Shown piece after piece: positions 14,091 to 21,872 of a stretch of DNA of 31,858 bases. Location of the stretch: the IMG/VR virus record IMGVR_UViG_3300009176_000059, positions 1 to 31,858 of that record. The stretch is one strand, 5' to 3'. The position numbers and the translations under genes are program-made. Numbering within the stretch: position 1 is the first letter of the stretch; every line of letters begins with the position of its first letter. The DNA is from a virus. A model generated the notes under the pieces. That model had not been told where the DNA came from and made no database searches. It saw only the letters and a program-made list of their open reading frames with translations.

Positions 14091-15082
14091 ACTTCCCCCT
14101 TGGCTTGCTCCATCAGTTCAAAGCCGGCAAGCTGCATTGTTTCGTCTATGCCTTCGGCGGCACAGTAGTCATCCAGCACTTTGAACGGATCGGCAGTCTC
14201 GGCAATCATCGCATCGCGTGTGCGCTGGTCGGTTTCAATGGTAGGCTCGATGCCAGCCAGCGACACGTCATTTTGCTTCGCCCACCGTTCTATCGCATCG
14301 CGCTGCTCGACCCAGGTGTCCATCTGTGACATTGGTAGCACGAGGCGAATCTTGGCAGCGTCACCACGGTTCACCACCGCCGTCTTCAATTCCTCCGCAT
14401 TGTTCACAACGATGGTGTGTTTGCTGGGTGGATGTAGTGTGACATCTTCGGTGATCTGGTACTTGTCATCCAGAGCCAGCACACGGCACCGATAGCTGTC
14501 ACCAAACTTGATATGATGCGGCGAGCCGATGTAGACCAGTCGCCCCATCTCCTGTGGCACGTGAACATCGCCGGAATACACACGCATTTTCGGATGGAAC
14601 AGCTTGTCTACGATCAGCTTGCCCTCGAAGATGCGGTTGCCCGCCATCCTCGCGCCGTCGAACGTTTGGTGACAGAAAACCGTGGTGTACAGCTCCATCG
14701 TGATATCGCCCCAGTCTTTGTATGGATCGGCAGACCACGGCAGCATAAGCAGCCGCCCGGCAGCGAGCGGCTTGCGGACAAATTCAACACCGGGCAGCAG
14801 TGACAAGAAAGACCAGTACGGCTTGTTGGAGAACAGTGGTCGGTCGTGGTTGCCGCATAGCACGGTTATGGTAACACCTTCGTTCGCCAGCACGGTGAAG
14901 GAGTCCACGAGACGGTTCACCAGATCAGATGGATGCCGGTCCCTCCTGTCAGTCAGATCGCCTAAGATGTAGAGGTGCTTGTCACGATCGCGCTTCAGCA
15001 ACCGTGACAAGTCCTGAAAAAGTTCCCATCGGTATTCATCTTCCGCATTGGACGTGAAGTGCGTATCACTGGTAACGATCAT
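14087..15082 (-). CDS. SbcD/gp47-like metallophosphoesterase nuclease subunit
   Basis: The 331-residue protein carries the calcineurin-like metal motifs in order: SDTHF (residues 5-9), GDLTDRRD (about 41), GNHDRP (about 77), CHQTF (about 138) and SGDVHVPQ (about 170, in place of the usual GHxH). These bind two metal ions for exonuclease and endonuclease cleavage of DNA ends. The C-terminal 120 residues are the capping and dimer region. It partners the gp46-like ATPase downstream. ATG 15082 overlaps the stop of the upstream nuclease gene. Confidence 0.9.
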   Translation of the reverse strand: MIVTSDTHFTSNAEDEYRWELFQDLSRLLKRDRDKHLYILGDLTDRRDRHPSDLVNRLVDSFTVLANEGVTITVLCGNHDRPLFSNKPYWSFLSLLPGVEFVRKPLAAGRLLMLPWSADPYKDWGDITMELYTTVFCHQTFDGARMAGNRIFEGKLIVDKLFHPKMRVYSGDVHVPQEMGRLVYIGSPHHIKFGDSYRCRVLALDDKYQITEDVTLHPPSKHTIVVNNAEELKTAVVNRGDAAKIRLVLPMSQMDTWVEQRDAIERWAKQNDVSLAGIEPTIETDQRTRDAMIAETADPFKVLDDYCAAEGIDETMQLAGFELMEQAKGEV

Positions 15083-15819
15083 CCACGCAACTCACGTCGT
15101 GGCATTGGCTGACGTGTTGGCATCACAGCAATCGGACGGCGCACAAGCACCGGCTTTGGTGCGGGCTTTGGCTCACGAATATTCCTGATGGCTTCAATGA
15201 ACTCTTCCGGTGATAGCTCGTCCAGCGTTTCCTCGAAGTTGGTCAGCAGTGTGGTGCCGTTGAACAGCCAGTGTGCCGATAGATGTGGCGCCAAGCCAAC
15301 GATGACTTCCCCGGCTTCCCGATTGGTGATGAGGAAGGTGGGGCGGCGGTTCTGCTTGCCGATGAACATCCACCACAAGCCGGCGCGCACCGCCTGCTCT
15401 GCCGTCTTCATAATGGACTGTGTGAGGTAGCCTTTGCCGGCGCCCAGCAGGTACTCGCTCAGAACCAGCATCTCGTTGTGCTTGACTTCGATTGAGAAGT
15501 GCATGAGGAAGCCATATGCCAACGGTGAAGCGGCAGCAATATCACCGGGCAGGTTCGTGTCAGCACCTCGTCGATCAGCGGAAGTCCATGTGCCACCACT
15601 CATCGGACTCCTGCCGAACACGTTGTTCTTCTCGCCGTTGGTCAGCCACAGCGAGAGCGCCTTGGCAACACGTCTCTCCATCGAATTGCCCTTGGCTTTG
15701 GCTGTGTTGCGTTTCTTGCGTGCTGGCTTCTCAACCTCCACTGATTCCACTTCCTGTGCGGGTTCTGGCACTGGCGTCACTTCAACGATATCCTCTGTCT
15801 TCTGTGTGTCGTCGTCCAT
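15079..15819 (-). CDS. PD-(D/E)XK-type nuclease, possible Holliday junction resolvase
   Basis: This encodes 246 residues. An acidic, probably disordered N-terminus (1-40) is followed by a basic patch (ARKKRNTAKAKGNSMERR) and a nuclease core. In the core NLPGDIAAASP and FSIEVKHNE give the D...E-x-K catalytic triad, with a helix (GYLTQSIMKTAEQAV) and a later strand (RPTFLIT). The order fits PD-(D/E)XK resolvases and RecB-like nucleases. The C-terminal 32 residues are Pro/Arg-rich with VRRPIAV and a terminal MPRRELRG. The start at 15819 follows a GGAG nine bases upstream in the end of the HAD gene. The operon position beside gp46/gp47 supports a recombination role. Confidence 0.7.
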   Translation of the reverse strand: MDDDTQKTEDIVEVTPVPEPAQEVESVEVEKPARKKRNTAKAKGNSMERRVAKALSLWLTNGEKNNVFGRSPMSGGTWTSADRRGADTNLPGDIAAASPLAYGFLMHFSIEVKHNEMLVLSEYLLGAGKGYLTQSIMKTAEQAVRAGLWWMFIGKQNRRPTFLITNREAGEVIVGLAPHLSAHWLFNGTTLLTNFEETLDELSPEEFIEAIRNIREPKPAPKPVLVRRPIAVMPTRQPMPRRELRG

Positions 15820-15824
15820 GTTGC

Positions 15825-16250
15825 TCACTCCATGTTCCAGGGCTTGAACTTTAACAGTGCGGCTGGGTCGAGCCAACTCACACTCCAGTCACCACGAAAC
15901 TGCACGGCACGGTCATCGATGGTGATGAACGCTGGCGGCTTCTCATGCGCGAACTCGATGTTGTCGATGATTTGACGCATCTCATCTATGTCAATGCCGA
16001 TATGCGACGATGCTGTGATGAATGCACCGGCTTGGTAGTACAACCAGGACTTCATACGTTCGGTACCCATCGGTTCCCGGCTGCGGCTGCTGTAGACGAC
16101 AAGCCGGAACTTGTGCCGTGCATCCAGCATCCATTCAAAGAAGCCGTCGGTTACATCGTCGTAGATCAAGCCATCCTGCCAGCCTCTCCGGTATGCATGT
16201 ATCACTCCATCGAAGTCGAGGCACAGGATCGGCTTGCGTGTTTCGCTCAT
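15825..16250 (-). CDS. HAD-superfamily phosphatase
   Basis: This 141-residue protein has motif I CLDFDGVIHAYRRGW (nucleophile Asp near residue 12), motif II VYSSRSRE (about 54), and motif IV ITIDDRAVQF (about 120). The small size matches phage HAD phosphatases related to the 3'-phosphatase of polynucleotide kinase or to nucleotide phosphatases. A DNA-end or nucleotide substrate is likely from the context, but the exact one is not visible. AAGGAG lies seven bases before ATG 16250. Confidence 0.8.
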   Translation of the reverse strand: MSETRKPILCLDFDGVIHAYRRGWQDGLIYDDVTDGFFEWMLDARHKFRLVVYSSRSREPMGTERMKSWLYYQAGAFITASSHIGIDIDEMRQIIDNIEFAHEKPPAFITIDDRAVQFRGDWSVSWLDPAALLKFKPWNME

Positions 16251-16261
16251 CGTCTGTCTCC

Positions 16262-17269
16262 TTATGCGTATTTGCGAAGTGGCGGTGCCAGTTCTTCCTC
16301 AAGGTCGAGCCAGAATGCTTGCACCATCTCGCGCAGAAGGTTGTTGATGGCGTCCAGCCATTCACGATCCTGGTGCTTGCGTGCTTCCTTCAGTTCGTCA
16401 TAGATGCTGTCTAGCTCGGATGGTGTACCAGCTTTGTTTGCAGCAAGGAAATCCAGCATGGAGCCTTCATCGTCCACGCCATAGTTAAACCAGATGGTGA
16501 CTTCGGCTCTGCGGTATGGTGTCCCCACCTTGCACTTTCGGTTGCGCACCTGCACCGTGGTTCCAATGACGTGCTTGGAGCCACGCACAGTCTTCTCAAC
16601 CTTCTTCAGTTCGGTTAGCCATATCGTCTGTGATGAATAGAAGCTGAGTGCTCGCCCGCCGGATCGCCCCTGCTTCTCACCGAACATCACACCCAGCTTG
16701 TCGCGTAGCTGTGATATGATAATAAGCGTGCAGTTGGCTTCGGCTATCTCGGCAATGGTGCGGCGGAACATCTCTGACATGCGCTTGGCTTTGGCGGCAC
16801 CGAATGACGCTTCGTCCATATCGCGCCCCATCTCCGCATCGTCCGACAGAGCATCCAGCGAATCCACCACATAGAGCGATGGTGTCCGCCTGCCCTTGCG
16901 AGCCACACAGAAGGCGTGTAGATCGGCAAACAACTGTTCGACGGTGCCGATGTTGTCTACTGGATGTATCTCCTTTGGCATTCCGATGGTGCGCCCATAA
17001 GCCTCATCGTACGCCATCTCTGCTTCGATGTAGCGAATGTCATCCGGCGACGACACGACACGCATGAAGTTGGCACAGGCTTCGACCGCGAGCAGCGTCT
17101 TGCCGGACGACTCGTTCCCGACAACGTTTGCCACGCGCCCGATTGCCCAGCCTCTGCCACCCAACACCATGTCGAGCAACATAGAGCCGGAATCCACGAA
17201 CGCCACTGGCGCCCGCGCAACTGTGCGCGCGGGCGTCGGTGACAGCTTGCGTGTGGCTTTCCTAGCCAT
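16262..17269 (-). CDS. RecA/UvsX-like strand-exchange recombinase
   Basis: The 335-residue protein begins MARKATRKLSPTPART. Walker A GNESSGKT is at residues 51-58, a Walker B strand LYVVDSLDAL lies near 145, and a loop QLRDKLGVMFGEK contains the motif between L1 and L2. Together these match the RecA/UvsX ATPase core. It should form filaments on single-stranded DNA and catalyse strand invasion. The start at 17269 overlaps the SSB stop by eight bases; a longer in-frame extension would lie inside the SSB gene. The neighbouring gp32-like and UvsY-like genes strengthen the assignment to a T4-type recombination module. Confidence 0.87.
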   Translation of the reverse strand: MARKATRKLSPTPARTVARAPVAFVDSGSMLLDMVLGGRGWAIGRVANVVGNESSGKTLLAVEACANFMRVVSSPDDIRYIEAEMAYDEAYGRTIGMPKEIHPVDNIGTVEQLFADLHAFCVARKGRRTPSLYVVDSLDALSDDAEMGRDMDEASFGAAKAKRMSEMFRRTIAEIAEANCTLIIISQLRDKLGVMFGEKQGRSGGRALSFYSSQTIWLTELKKVEKTVRGSKHVIGTTVQVRNRKCKVGTPYRRAEVTIWFNYGVDDEGSMLDFLAANKAGTPSELDSIYDELKEARKHQDREWLDAINNLLREMVQAFWLDLEEELAPPLRKYA

Positions 17270-18419
17270 TGCGTCCGGCAAAGCGGCTGCCCAACTCGGC
17301 GGCGCGATCACGTGCCGACGGTGCCGGTTCTGCAATCTGACGACGCTGTGGTGCTGCTGGCGGTGCGCCACGTGGAGCCGGACGATTCATCGGAGGTGCA
17401 GCACCTCGCGGCGGCGGTGCTGCCTGTCTGCGAACTGGCGGCTGTACCACCTCCGGTTCTTCATAGTACTCGCCATTGTCAAATGGTGGCTCAGTACCAT
17501 AGCGGGGATCAGGATCATACTCCTCTTCCTGCGGCGGCGGTGCAGAGCGGACGGGTGGGCGCCCAGCAAGTCTAGCGCCGGGCTGCGGTTGCGGTGCAGG
17601 CATCTCACGCCGCCCCGGCGCAGGCGAAGGCGCCGCACCCCGCGAAGGCGTGGCGGATGCTCCTGGACGCTGCGACGGCTGTGCTGTCCCGTTGCCACGC
17701 GGAGTCGGACGACCCGCACCGGCAGCGGCGCGCGATGGTACCTCAACACCGCCTGAGAACATCATGGCAATCTCGTCGTAGTCGCGCCAGTTGAGTGTGT
17801 CCGGCACAGGCGTTTCGGCGATGGCGTCGAGGTACGATTGATCCACCGACGTTGGCTGGTTGGCGCGCTCAACTCCGGTGTAGCGAGTTTGCAGGCGATC
17901 ACCTGTCTTGTCGAAGTAGATGTCGAATCCATCGTATGGATTGTCGATGACAAAGTAGCTGCCGGTCTGCCGATCCTGGCTGTGCTTCTGAATGTCACGA
18001 TCCAGCGACGGCGGGATGTTGTACAACATCAACGCCTCCTCGCCGGCAGCTTCCGCCTTGCGGTCGACGATCCAAGTCAGAATGCCAAGACGCGGTGACA
18101 GTTCCTTGGCGGCTTCAGGATCGCCGGACTTGTCCAGACGGTTCACCTCTTCGCACACCGGACATGGCTGGTTTGCCATACGGCGCAGACATAGGATGGT
18201 TGCCTTGTCTGGTCCGATGTTCCAATGGCTGTAAATGTCCATCCCGTAGTGCTCACTCTCCCACGTCGGTGGCAAGATGCGTATGCAGTTTTCACCTGGA
18301 CGCACCTTGTAGACACGAAACTCATCCCTGACGTACCCCTGAAAGTCTCCGCCCTGTTTGGTTGCGCGATTGTGAATCGCTGCCTGTGAACGTTCCCGAT
18401 AGACGAACTGTGCCATCAT
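17262..18419 (-). CDS. gp32-like single-stranded DNA-binding protein with extended disordered tail
   Basis: The 385-residue protein has an N-terminal basic segment (AIHNRATKQGG) and an OB-fold core. The core carries a zinc site like that of T4 gp32: SHWNIG, then ILCLRRMANQPCPVCEEV (H, C, C and C). It would coat single-stranded DNA at the fork. The last 155 residues are Pro/Arg/Ala-rich and carry GRREMPAP, VRRQAAPP and PQRRQIAEP, close to the R-R-x-[LMI] motif seen elsewhere. The usual acidic gp32 tail is absent. ATG 18416 has better ribosome-binding-site spacing than ATG 18419, so the product may be one residue shorter. Confidence 0.83.
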   Translation of the reverse strand: MMAQFVYRERSQAAIHNRATKQGGDFQGYVRDEFRVYKVRPGENCIRILPPTWESEHYGMDIYSHWNIGPDKATILCLRRMANQPCPVCEEVNRLDKSGDPEAAKELSPRLGILTWIVDRKAEAAGEEALMLYNIPPSLDRDIQKHSQDRQTGSYFVIDNPYDGFDIYFDKTGDRLQTRYTGVERANQPTSVDQSYLDAIAETPVPDTLNWRDYDEIAMMFSGGVEVPSRAAAGAGRPTPRGNGTAQPSQRPGASATPSRGAAPSPAPGRREMPAPQPQPGARLAGRPPVRSAPPPQEEEYDPDPRYGTEPPFDNGEYYEEPEVVQPPVRRQAAPPPRGAAPPMNRPAPRGAPPAAPQRRQIAEPAPSARDRAAELGSRFAGRNG

Positions 18420-18540
18420 CCTCTCCTTTGGTAAACTCAGCCTTCGTGGTAAACCACGCCAACGCGGTCAGCCGAGCTGCCACGTAGACAAACATAAGCG
18501 TAAGCAGCACGGCTATTGGTACACCAATATAGTACATCAT
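18322..18540 (-). CDS. Small membrane protein overlapping the SSB gene
   Basis: The frame from ATG 18540 encodes 72 residues. Residues 4-30 form a transmembrane segment (VPIAVLLTLMFVYVAARL), followed by a polar tail ending QTGRRLSGVRQG. Its start overlaps the stop of the UvsY-like gene (ATGA). The last 98 bases overlap the SSB gene in another frame. Coupled start and clear hydrophobic segment support it; the long overlap weakens it. Function is unknown. Confidence 0.5.
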   Translation of the reverse strand: MMYYIGVPIAVLLTLMFVYVAARLTALAWFTTKAEFTKGEDDGTVRLSGTFTGSDSQSRNQTGRRLSGVRQG

Positions 18541-19004
18541 CCATCTCCTGACAATCGCCTGCGCTCCCTGTTGACAGCCGTGCGGCGTTCAACGTAGATC
18601 GTATCCGGCGTGATGTATCCAGCCTTAATCAAGTCAGCTATGGTGCCAATTGCATAGCTCTTGGATCGCATCCCATCCGCCAAACCTTGCCAGAGTTTTA
18701 GATTATACTCCGCTGTGCGAAGCACCTCGGTTGCCTCGATCACAGCTTCATCAACTGCCGCTTCCGCCTTGATCTGTGTTTCGTTGACCTTCTCCCCTGT
18801 GTGATATTCACGCACCCGGAAATCCGCTTCAGCTATGGCGATGGACAATGCGTCCTTGGCGGCATCACGATCACGTTGACATTCTGCCACGGACTCGGCT
18901 GCCTCCTGCATAACTGATGGCAGGTTCTCCAGTTCCTCAGTGAGCCGCATCCGGTCTATCAGGAGCAGGCTCTTCATTTGATCGTACCGTGTTTGATCCA
19001 TCAT
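18537..19004 (-). CDS. UvsY-like recombination mediator (probable)
   Basis: This 155-residue helical protein has a charged coiled N-terminus (DRMRLTEELENLPSV), a central KDALSIAIAEAD helix and a C-terminal LWQGLADGMRSKSYAI then LIKAGYI. The last part resembles the end of T4 UvsY, in which a Trp-containing helix is followed by ALDAIKSRGFAI. UvsY loads UvsX on gp32-covered DNA. The genes for SSB and the recombinase follow directly, which supports this role. It ends ERRRLSGDG, again with R-R-x-L near the terminus. The assignment rests on weak similarity plus context. Confidence 0.6.
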   Translation of the reverse strand: MMDQTRYDQMKSLLLIDRMRLTEELENLPSVMQEAAESVAECQRDRDAAKDALSIAIAEADFRVREYHTGEKVNETQIKAEAAVDEAVIEATEVLRTAEYNLKLWQGLADGMRSKSYAIGTIADLIKAGYITPDTIYVERRTAVNRERRRLSGDG

Positions 19005-19936
19005 TTGTTCCCCCAGATAAGCTTTCCTATGGTTGCATAGAGCAGCACCTTGCGGTCGAAGCTGTTGGCTGGAAATGTCAGAGCCTCTAGCAGTGTCCAG
19101 GCGCGCTCCGCTTCCAACTCGTTGTCCGCTCTAAGCATCGCTCCGCAGATATACCGTCCTGCCTGTACGATGGCTTGGTCATAGGCATCGTCTTCGATCA
19201 TGGATAAATGCTGCTTGGCAACCTTCCATGTGCACTTGCCGCGCAGCAACAACTGGATCAAAGCCACCAGCGCGGAGTCGGCGTCGATCAGCGACATGAT
19301 GCGACGCACTTCGGAGCGATCCGTCGAACTGTGTACCGACTGCAATAGTGTGATGCCCATACGTGGCGAGCCTTCCGCTGCCTCGATCACGGCAGCCATC
19401 ACGTCGCCGATCACCTTCCACCCTTCAGCGTGTGCGATGGCGTCGAGCAGTACGTTCATATCGGCACGCTTGACCGGACGAAGGTGCATCTGGTAGCAAC
19501 GTGATAGGATCGTCTCAGGTATCTTGCGTGCGTCGGTGGTGCATAGCGTGATGTATAGGTGTGCTGGCGGTTCCTCCAATGTCTTGAGCATGGCGTCGAA
19601 GGCGTTGACGGAGAGGCGATGACATTCGTCGATCAGGTACATCTTGCGTCCGTCGCCGATCAGCGACATGTGCATACCTTCCTCGACCAGTTGCCTCATC
19701 TCCTCAACCTTGCTGTGTGTGGCAGCGTCTATCTCGATGAGTTGCGTGCTGAAGTGTCTGCTGATGAGCCGTGCGATAGTCGTCTTGCCGGTACCCTTGG
19801 GTCCGGTCAGTAGGTAGGCGTGCGGGTGGCTCGGTGAAGCCATTGCACGCTGTAGTCCAGACAGTATATCCTCGTGTCCGATGAGTTCGTTGAACTCCAG
19901 CGGTCGGTACTTGACGATAAGCGGTTCATCAACCAT
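19001..19936 (-). CDS. AAA+ clamp loader subunit (DnaX/gp44-like)
   Basis: The 311-residue protein has YRPLEFNELIGHEDIL at the N-terminus, Walker A GPKGTGKT (about residue 45), Walker B YLIDECHRL (about 100), sensor 1 LCTTDARK (about 132) and the arginine-finger motif LSRCYQ (about 145). This is the RFC/DnaX clamp loader core, which would open and load the sliding clamp encoded at 30659-31726. The zinc site of bacterial DnaX is absent, making it closer to T4 gp44 or RFC small subunits. No partner like gp62 is recognised here. Confidence 0.88.
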   Translation of the reverse strand: MVDEPLIVKYRPLEFNELIGHEDILSGLQRAMASPSHPHAYLLTGPKGTGKTTIARLISRHFSTQLIEIDAATHSKVEEMRQLVEEGMHMSLIGDGRKMYLIDECHRLSVNAFDAMLKTLEEPPAHLYITLCTTDARKIPETILSRCYQMHLRPVKRADMNVLLDAIAHAEGWKVIGDVMAAVIEAAEGSPRMGITLLQSVHSSTDRSEVRRIMSLIDADSALVALIQLLLRGKCTWKVAKQHLSMIEDDAYDQAIVQAGRYICGAMLRADNELEAERAWTLLEALTFPANSFDRKVLLYATIGKLIWGNK

Positions 19937-19940
19937 TGTT

Positions 19941-21116
19941 CTACCTTACGATTACAGGAACGCTCTCACGAGATATACGCTTCTGTGCGATCTTGACGTA
20001 AACTGGATTCAGTTCGATGAGAGTTGAATGCCTCGCCAGCAATCCAGCCATCAACCCGGTCGTGCCGCTGCCACCAAATGGATCGAGTACGTGATCGGCT
20101 GTCTTGCTGCTGGCTTTTATGCACCGTTCTGCCAACTCGGTTGGCATCGTGGCGAAATGCGCTTCATCGTAAGGCTTGGTATTGATGGTCCATACATCGC
20201 GGATATTGCGGAAGCCATCATACTCCTTGTACTCGGGCGGGCGCGCATTAACACCAAACACTGATTGACGTTCGACGCTGCCCTTGGCTGCCATAGTGCC
20301 GGCTGGTATGCTGCCCTTCTCCTTCACCGCGTCCTGATCGAAAAAATACTGTGCCTGCTTGGTAAGCATAAACACATATTCGTGCGATGTGGTCGGTCTG
20401 TCATCCACGCTTTCTGGCATGGGGTTCGGCTTGTGCCAGATCACAGCGGAACGCAGATACCATCCGTCCGCCTGCAATGCAAGTGCGGTGCGCCACGGTA
20501 TGCCTATAAGGTCTTTTGGCTTCATGCCAATTTTGGTCTTGTTGATTTGTGCTTGAGCATGTCGACGCATTTCCTGGTTTGCGATGCTATTGGGCAGTCC
20601 AGATGATAAAGCGGTAGTATTGACTTTATTGCCTGGTGGACTGGTTGCGTAACTGTCACCTATGTTCAGCCAAAACGTGCCGTCGTCTCGAAGCACTCGC
20701 CAGACGCCACGAAACACGTTCACGAGGTTGTTGATGTAGTCCTCTGGCGAATCCTCCATCCCGATTTGATCGTCTACCTTGATCGCTCCACAGTGTCCGC
20801 ATACTGTGTCGTAGTAGAAGCCGCGTGTCTTGGTGGCTTCCCTGCTTGGTCGGTTCTCATTGAATACCGGGTTTCCAAACACTTTGGTCTTGCTTGCGTT
20901 GGCGATGTGTTCGCAGGTAGGATCACCACCAGACCATTCAGCGGTTCCGTAGTCGCGCAAACCCCAGTACGGGGGCGAGGTGACGCAACACTGAAACTTG
21001 TTGTCTGGCAGTGAGGCTAGAACATCGGTGACGTTCCCTGTGTGTATGGTGACGGTGCCGGACTTGAGGAAGAAGCCACGCGGCACCAACTGTGGTTCTA
21101 TCTGTCTTCGTTCCAT
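19941..21116 (-). CDS. Beta-class DNA methyltransferase with zinc-binding insert
   Basis: The 391-residue protein has motif IV TSPPYWGLRDYG near residue 50, a cysteine-bearing insert (TVCGHCGAI, plus CEH upstream), FWLNIGDSYA, and motif I near the C-terminus (VLDPFGGSGTTGLMA, about residue 350). Motif order IV then I marks beta-class N4-cytosine or N6-adenine methyltransferases acting on phage DNA, probably against host restriction. SPPY favours N4-cytosine or N6-adenine but does not decide between them. The start at 21116 follows the upstream stop by one base; a longer frame would extend into the GIY-YIG gene. Confidence 0.87.
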   Translation of the reverse strand: MERRQIEPQLVPRGFFLKSGTVTIHTGNVTDVLASLPDNKFQCCVTSPPYWGLRDYGTAEWSGGDPTCEHIANASKTKVFGNPVFNENRPSREATKTRGFYYDTVCGHCGAIKVDDQIGMEDSPEDYINNLVNVFRGVWRVLRDDGTFWLNIGDSYATSPPGNKVNTTALSSGLPNSIANQEMRRHAQAQINKTKIGMKPKDLIGIPWRTALALQADGWYLRSAVIWHKPNPMPESVDDRPTTSHEYVFMLTKQAQYFFDQDAVKEKGSIPAGTMAAKGSVERQSVFGVNARPPEYKEYDGFRNIRDVWTINTKPYDEAHFATMPTELAERCIKASSKTADHVLDPFGGSGTTGLMAGLLARHSTLIELNPVYVKIAQKRISRESVPVIVR

Positions 21117-21117
21117 A

Positions 21118-21867
21118 TTAGAGGTTCCAGAAGCCGTTACGTTGAATCCCAGCACGCTCAATAACCGTATCAATAATATCTTTGTTTTTCTTTAGTACCC
21201 GATCTGTTACAACTGGATATTTGCTGGCGTATTCAATTAGTTTTCGTGTGGCTACCCAATGGCCTCGTTTGATATGCACAGTAAGCATACCCTCTTCAGT
21301 TAGCTGTTTCCTAACCCAATGAATATGTTTGGAAGCGCGTGTCTCCCTCGAACCGTCAGTATCGACCCACTCTAAATCATAGTCTGTTAGGTCCATATCG
21401 TTGATAATACGGTCTACCAGGGCAGAACATGGAATAGTACTGGTATTCCCCATGACGCTACAATGCATTAAAATCTCTCGTATGAGCGGCATCCGATATG
21501 CTGTACGGGGTGTGGCTTCTGGAATAACGACATGATATTTGTAATGGGCTCGCTCAATTATGTTTATGCCCTCAAGGTTACACAACAGGGTTATACCCTT
21601 ACCACTCAACCAAAACTGTTCCGTCCTAGAACGCTGCCATAACCCAAACTTTTGCTTGTAGTGTGTTTCTAGGTCTACTGACGATAGACGATCAACTGGT
21701 GGTGCGTACCCGATGAAATCCCATTTGCCAACGTTACTTCCGCCGTTATGTTGTCTTATACGACGTTCGAGGTTTGTGGTTCTTCCAATATTTATGACGA
21801 CTTGTCCGTCTTTCCCCAAGCCAGATACATCCTGAAGGATGTAAACCACTTCTGGATATAACGTCAT
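21118..21867 (-). CDS. GIY-YIG endonuclease-like protein, AT-rich insert
   Basis: The 249-residue protein begins MTLYPEVVYILQDV. VYIL and VINIGRTTNLERRIRQHN form the two-strand core of GIY-YIG or T5orf172/MUG113-like domains, with the conserved Arg in NLERR and a Glu in SVDLETHYKQKF. The C-terminal 150 residues are a separate region with possible helical DNA-binding parts (SKHIHWVRKQLTEEG). AGAGGA lies inside the end of the upstream methyltransferase gene. Base composition is clearly AT-richer than neighbours (21 G+C of 60 in 21181-21240). It may be a mobile homing endonuclease or a nuclease paired with the flanking methyltransferases. Confidence 0.75.
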   Translation of the reverse strand: MTLYPEVVYILQDVSGLGKDGQVVINIGRTTNLERRIRQHNGGSNVGKWDFIGYAPPVDRLSSVDLETHYKQKFGLWQRSRTEQFWLSGKGITLLCNLEGINIIERAHYKYHVVIPEATPRTAYRMPLIREILMHCSVMGNTSTIPCSALVDRIINDMDLTDYDLEWVDTDGSRETRASKHIHWVRKQLTEEGMLTVHIKRGHWVATRKLIEYASKYPVVTDRVLKKNKDIIDTVIERAGIQRNGFWNL

Positions 21868-21872
21868 ATTGC

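Noticed and set aside
17037-17756. A 239-codon plus-strand frame opposite the SSB and RecA-like genes
   Set aside because: It is the antisense of Pro/Arg-rich coding sequence, and the product is Arg/Cys/Ser-rich without domain features.
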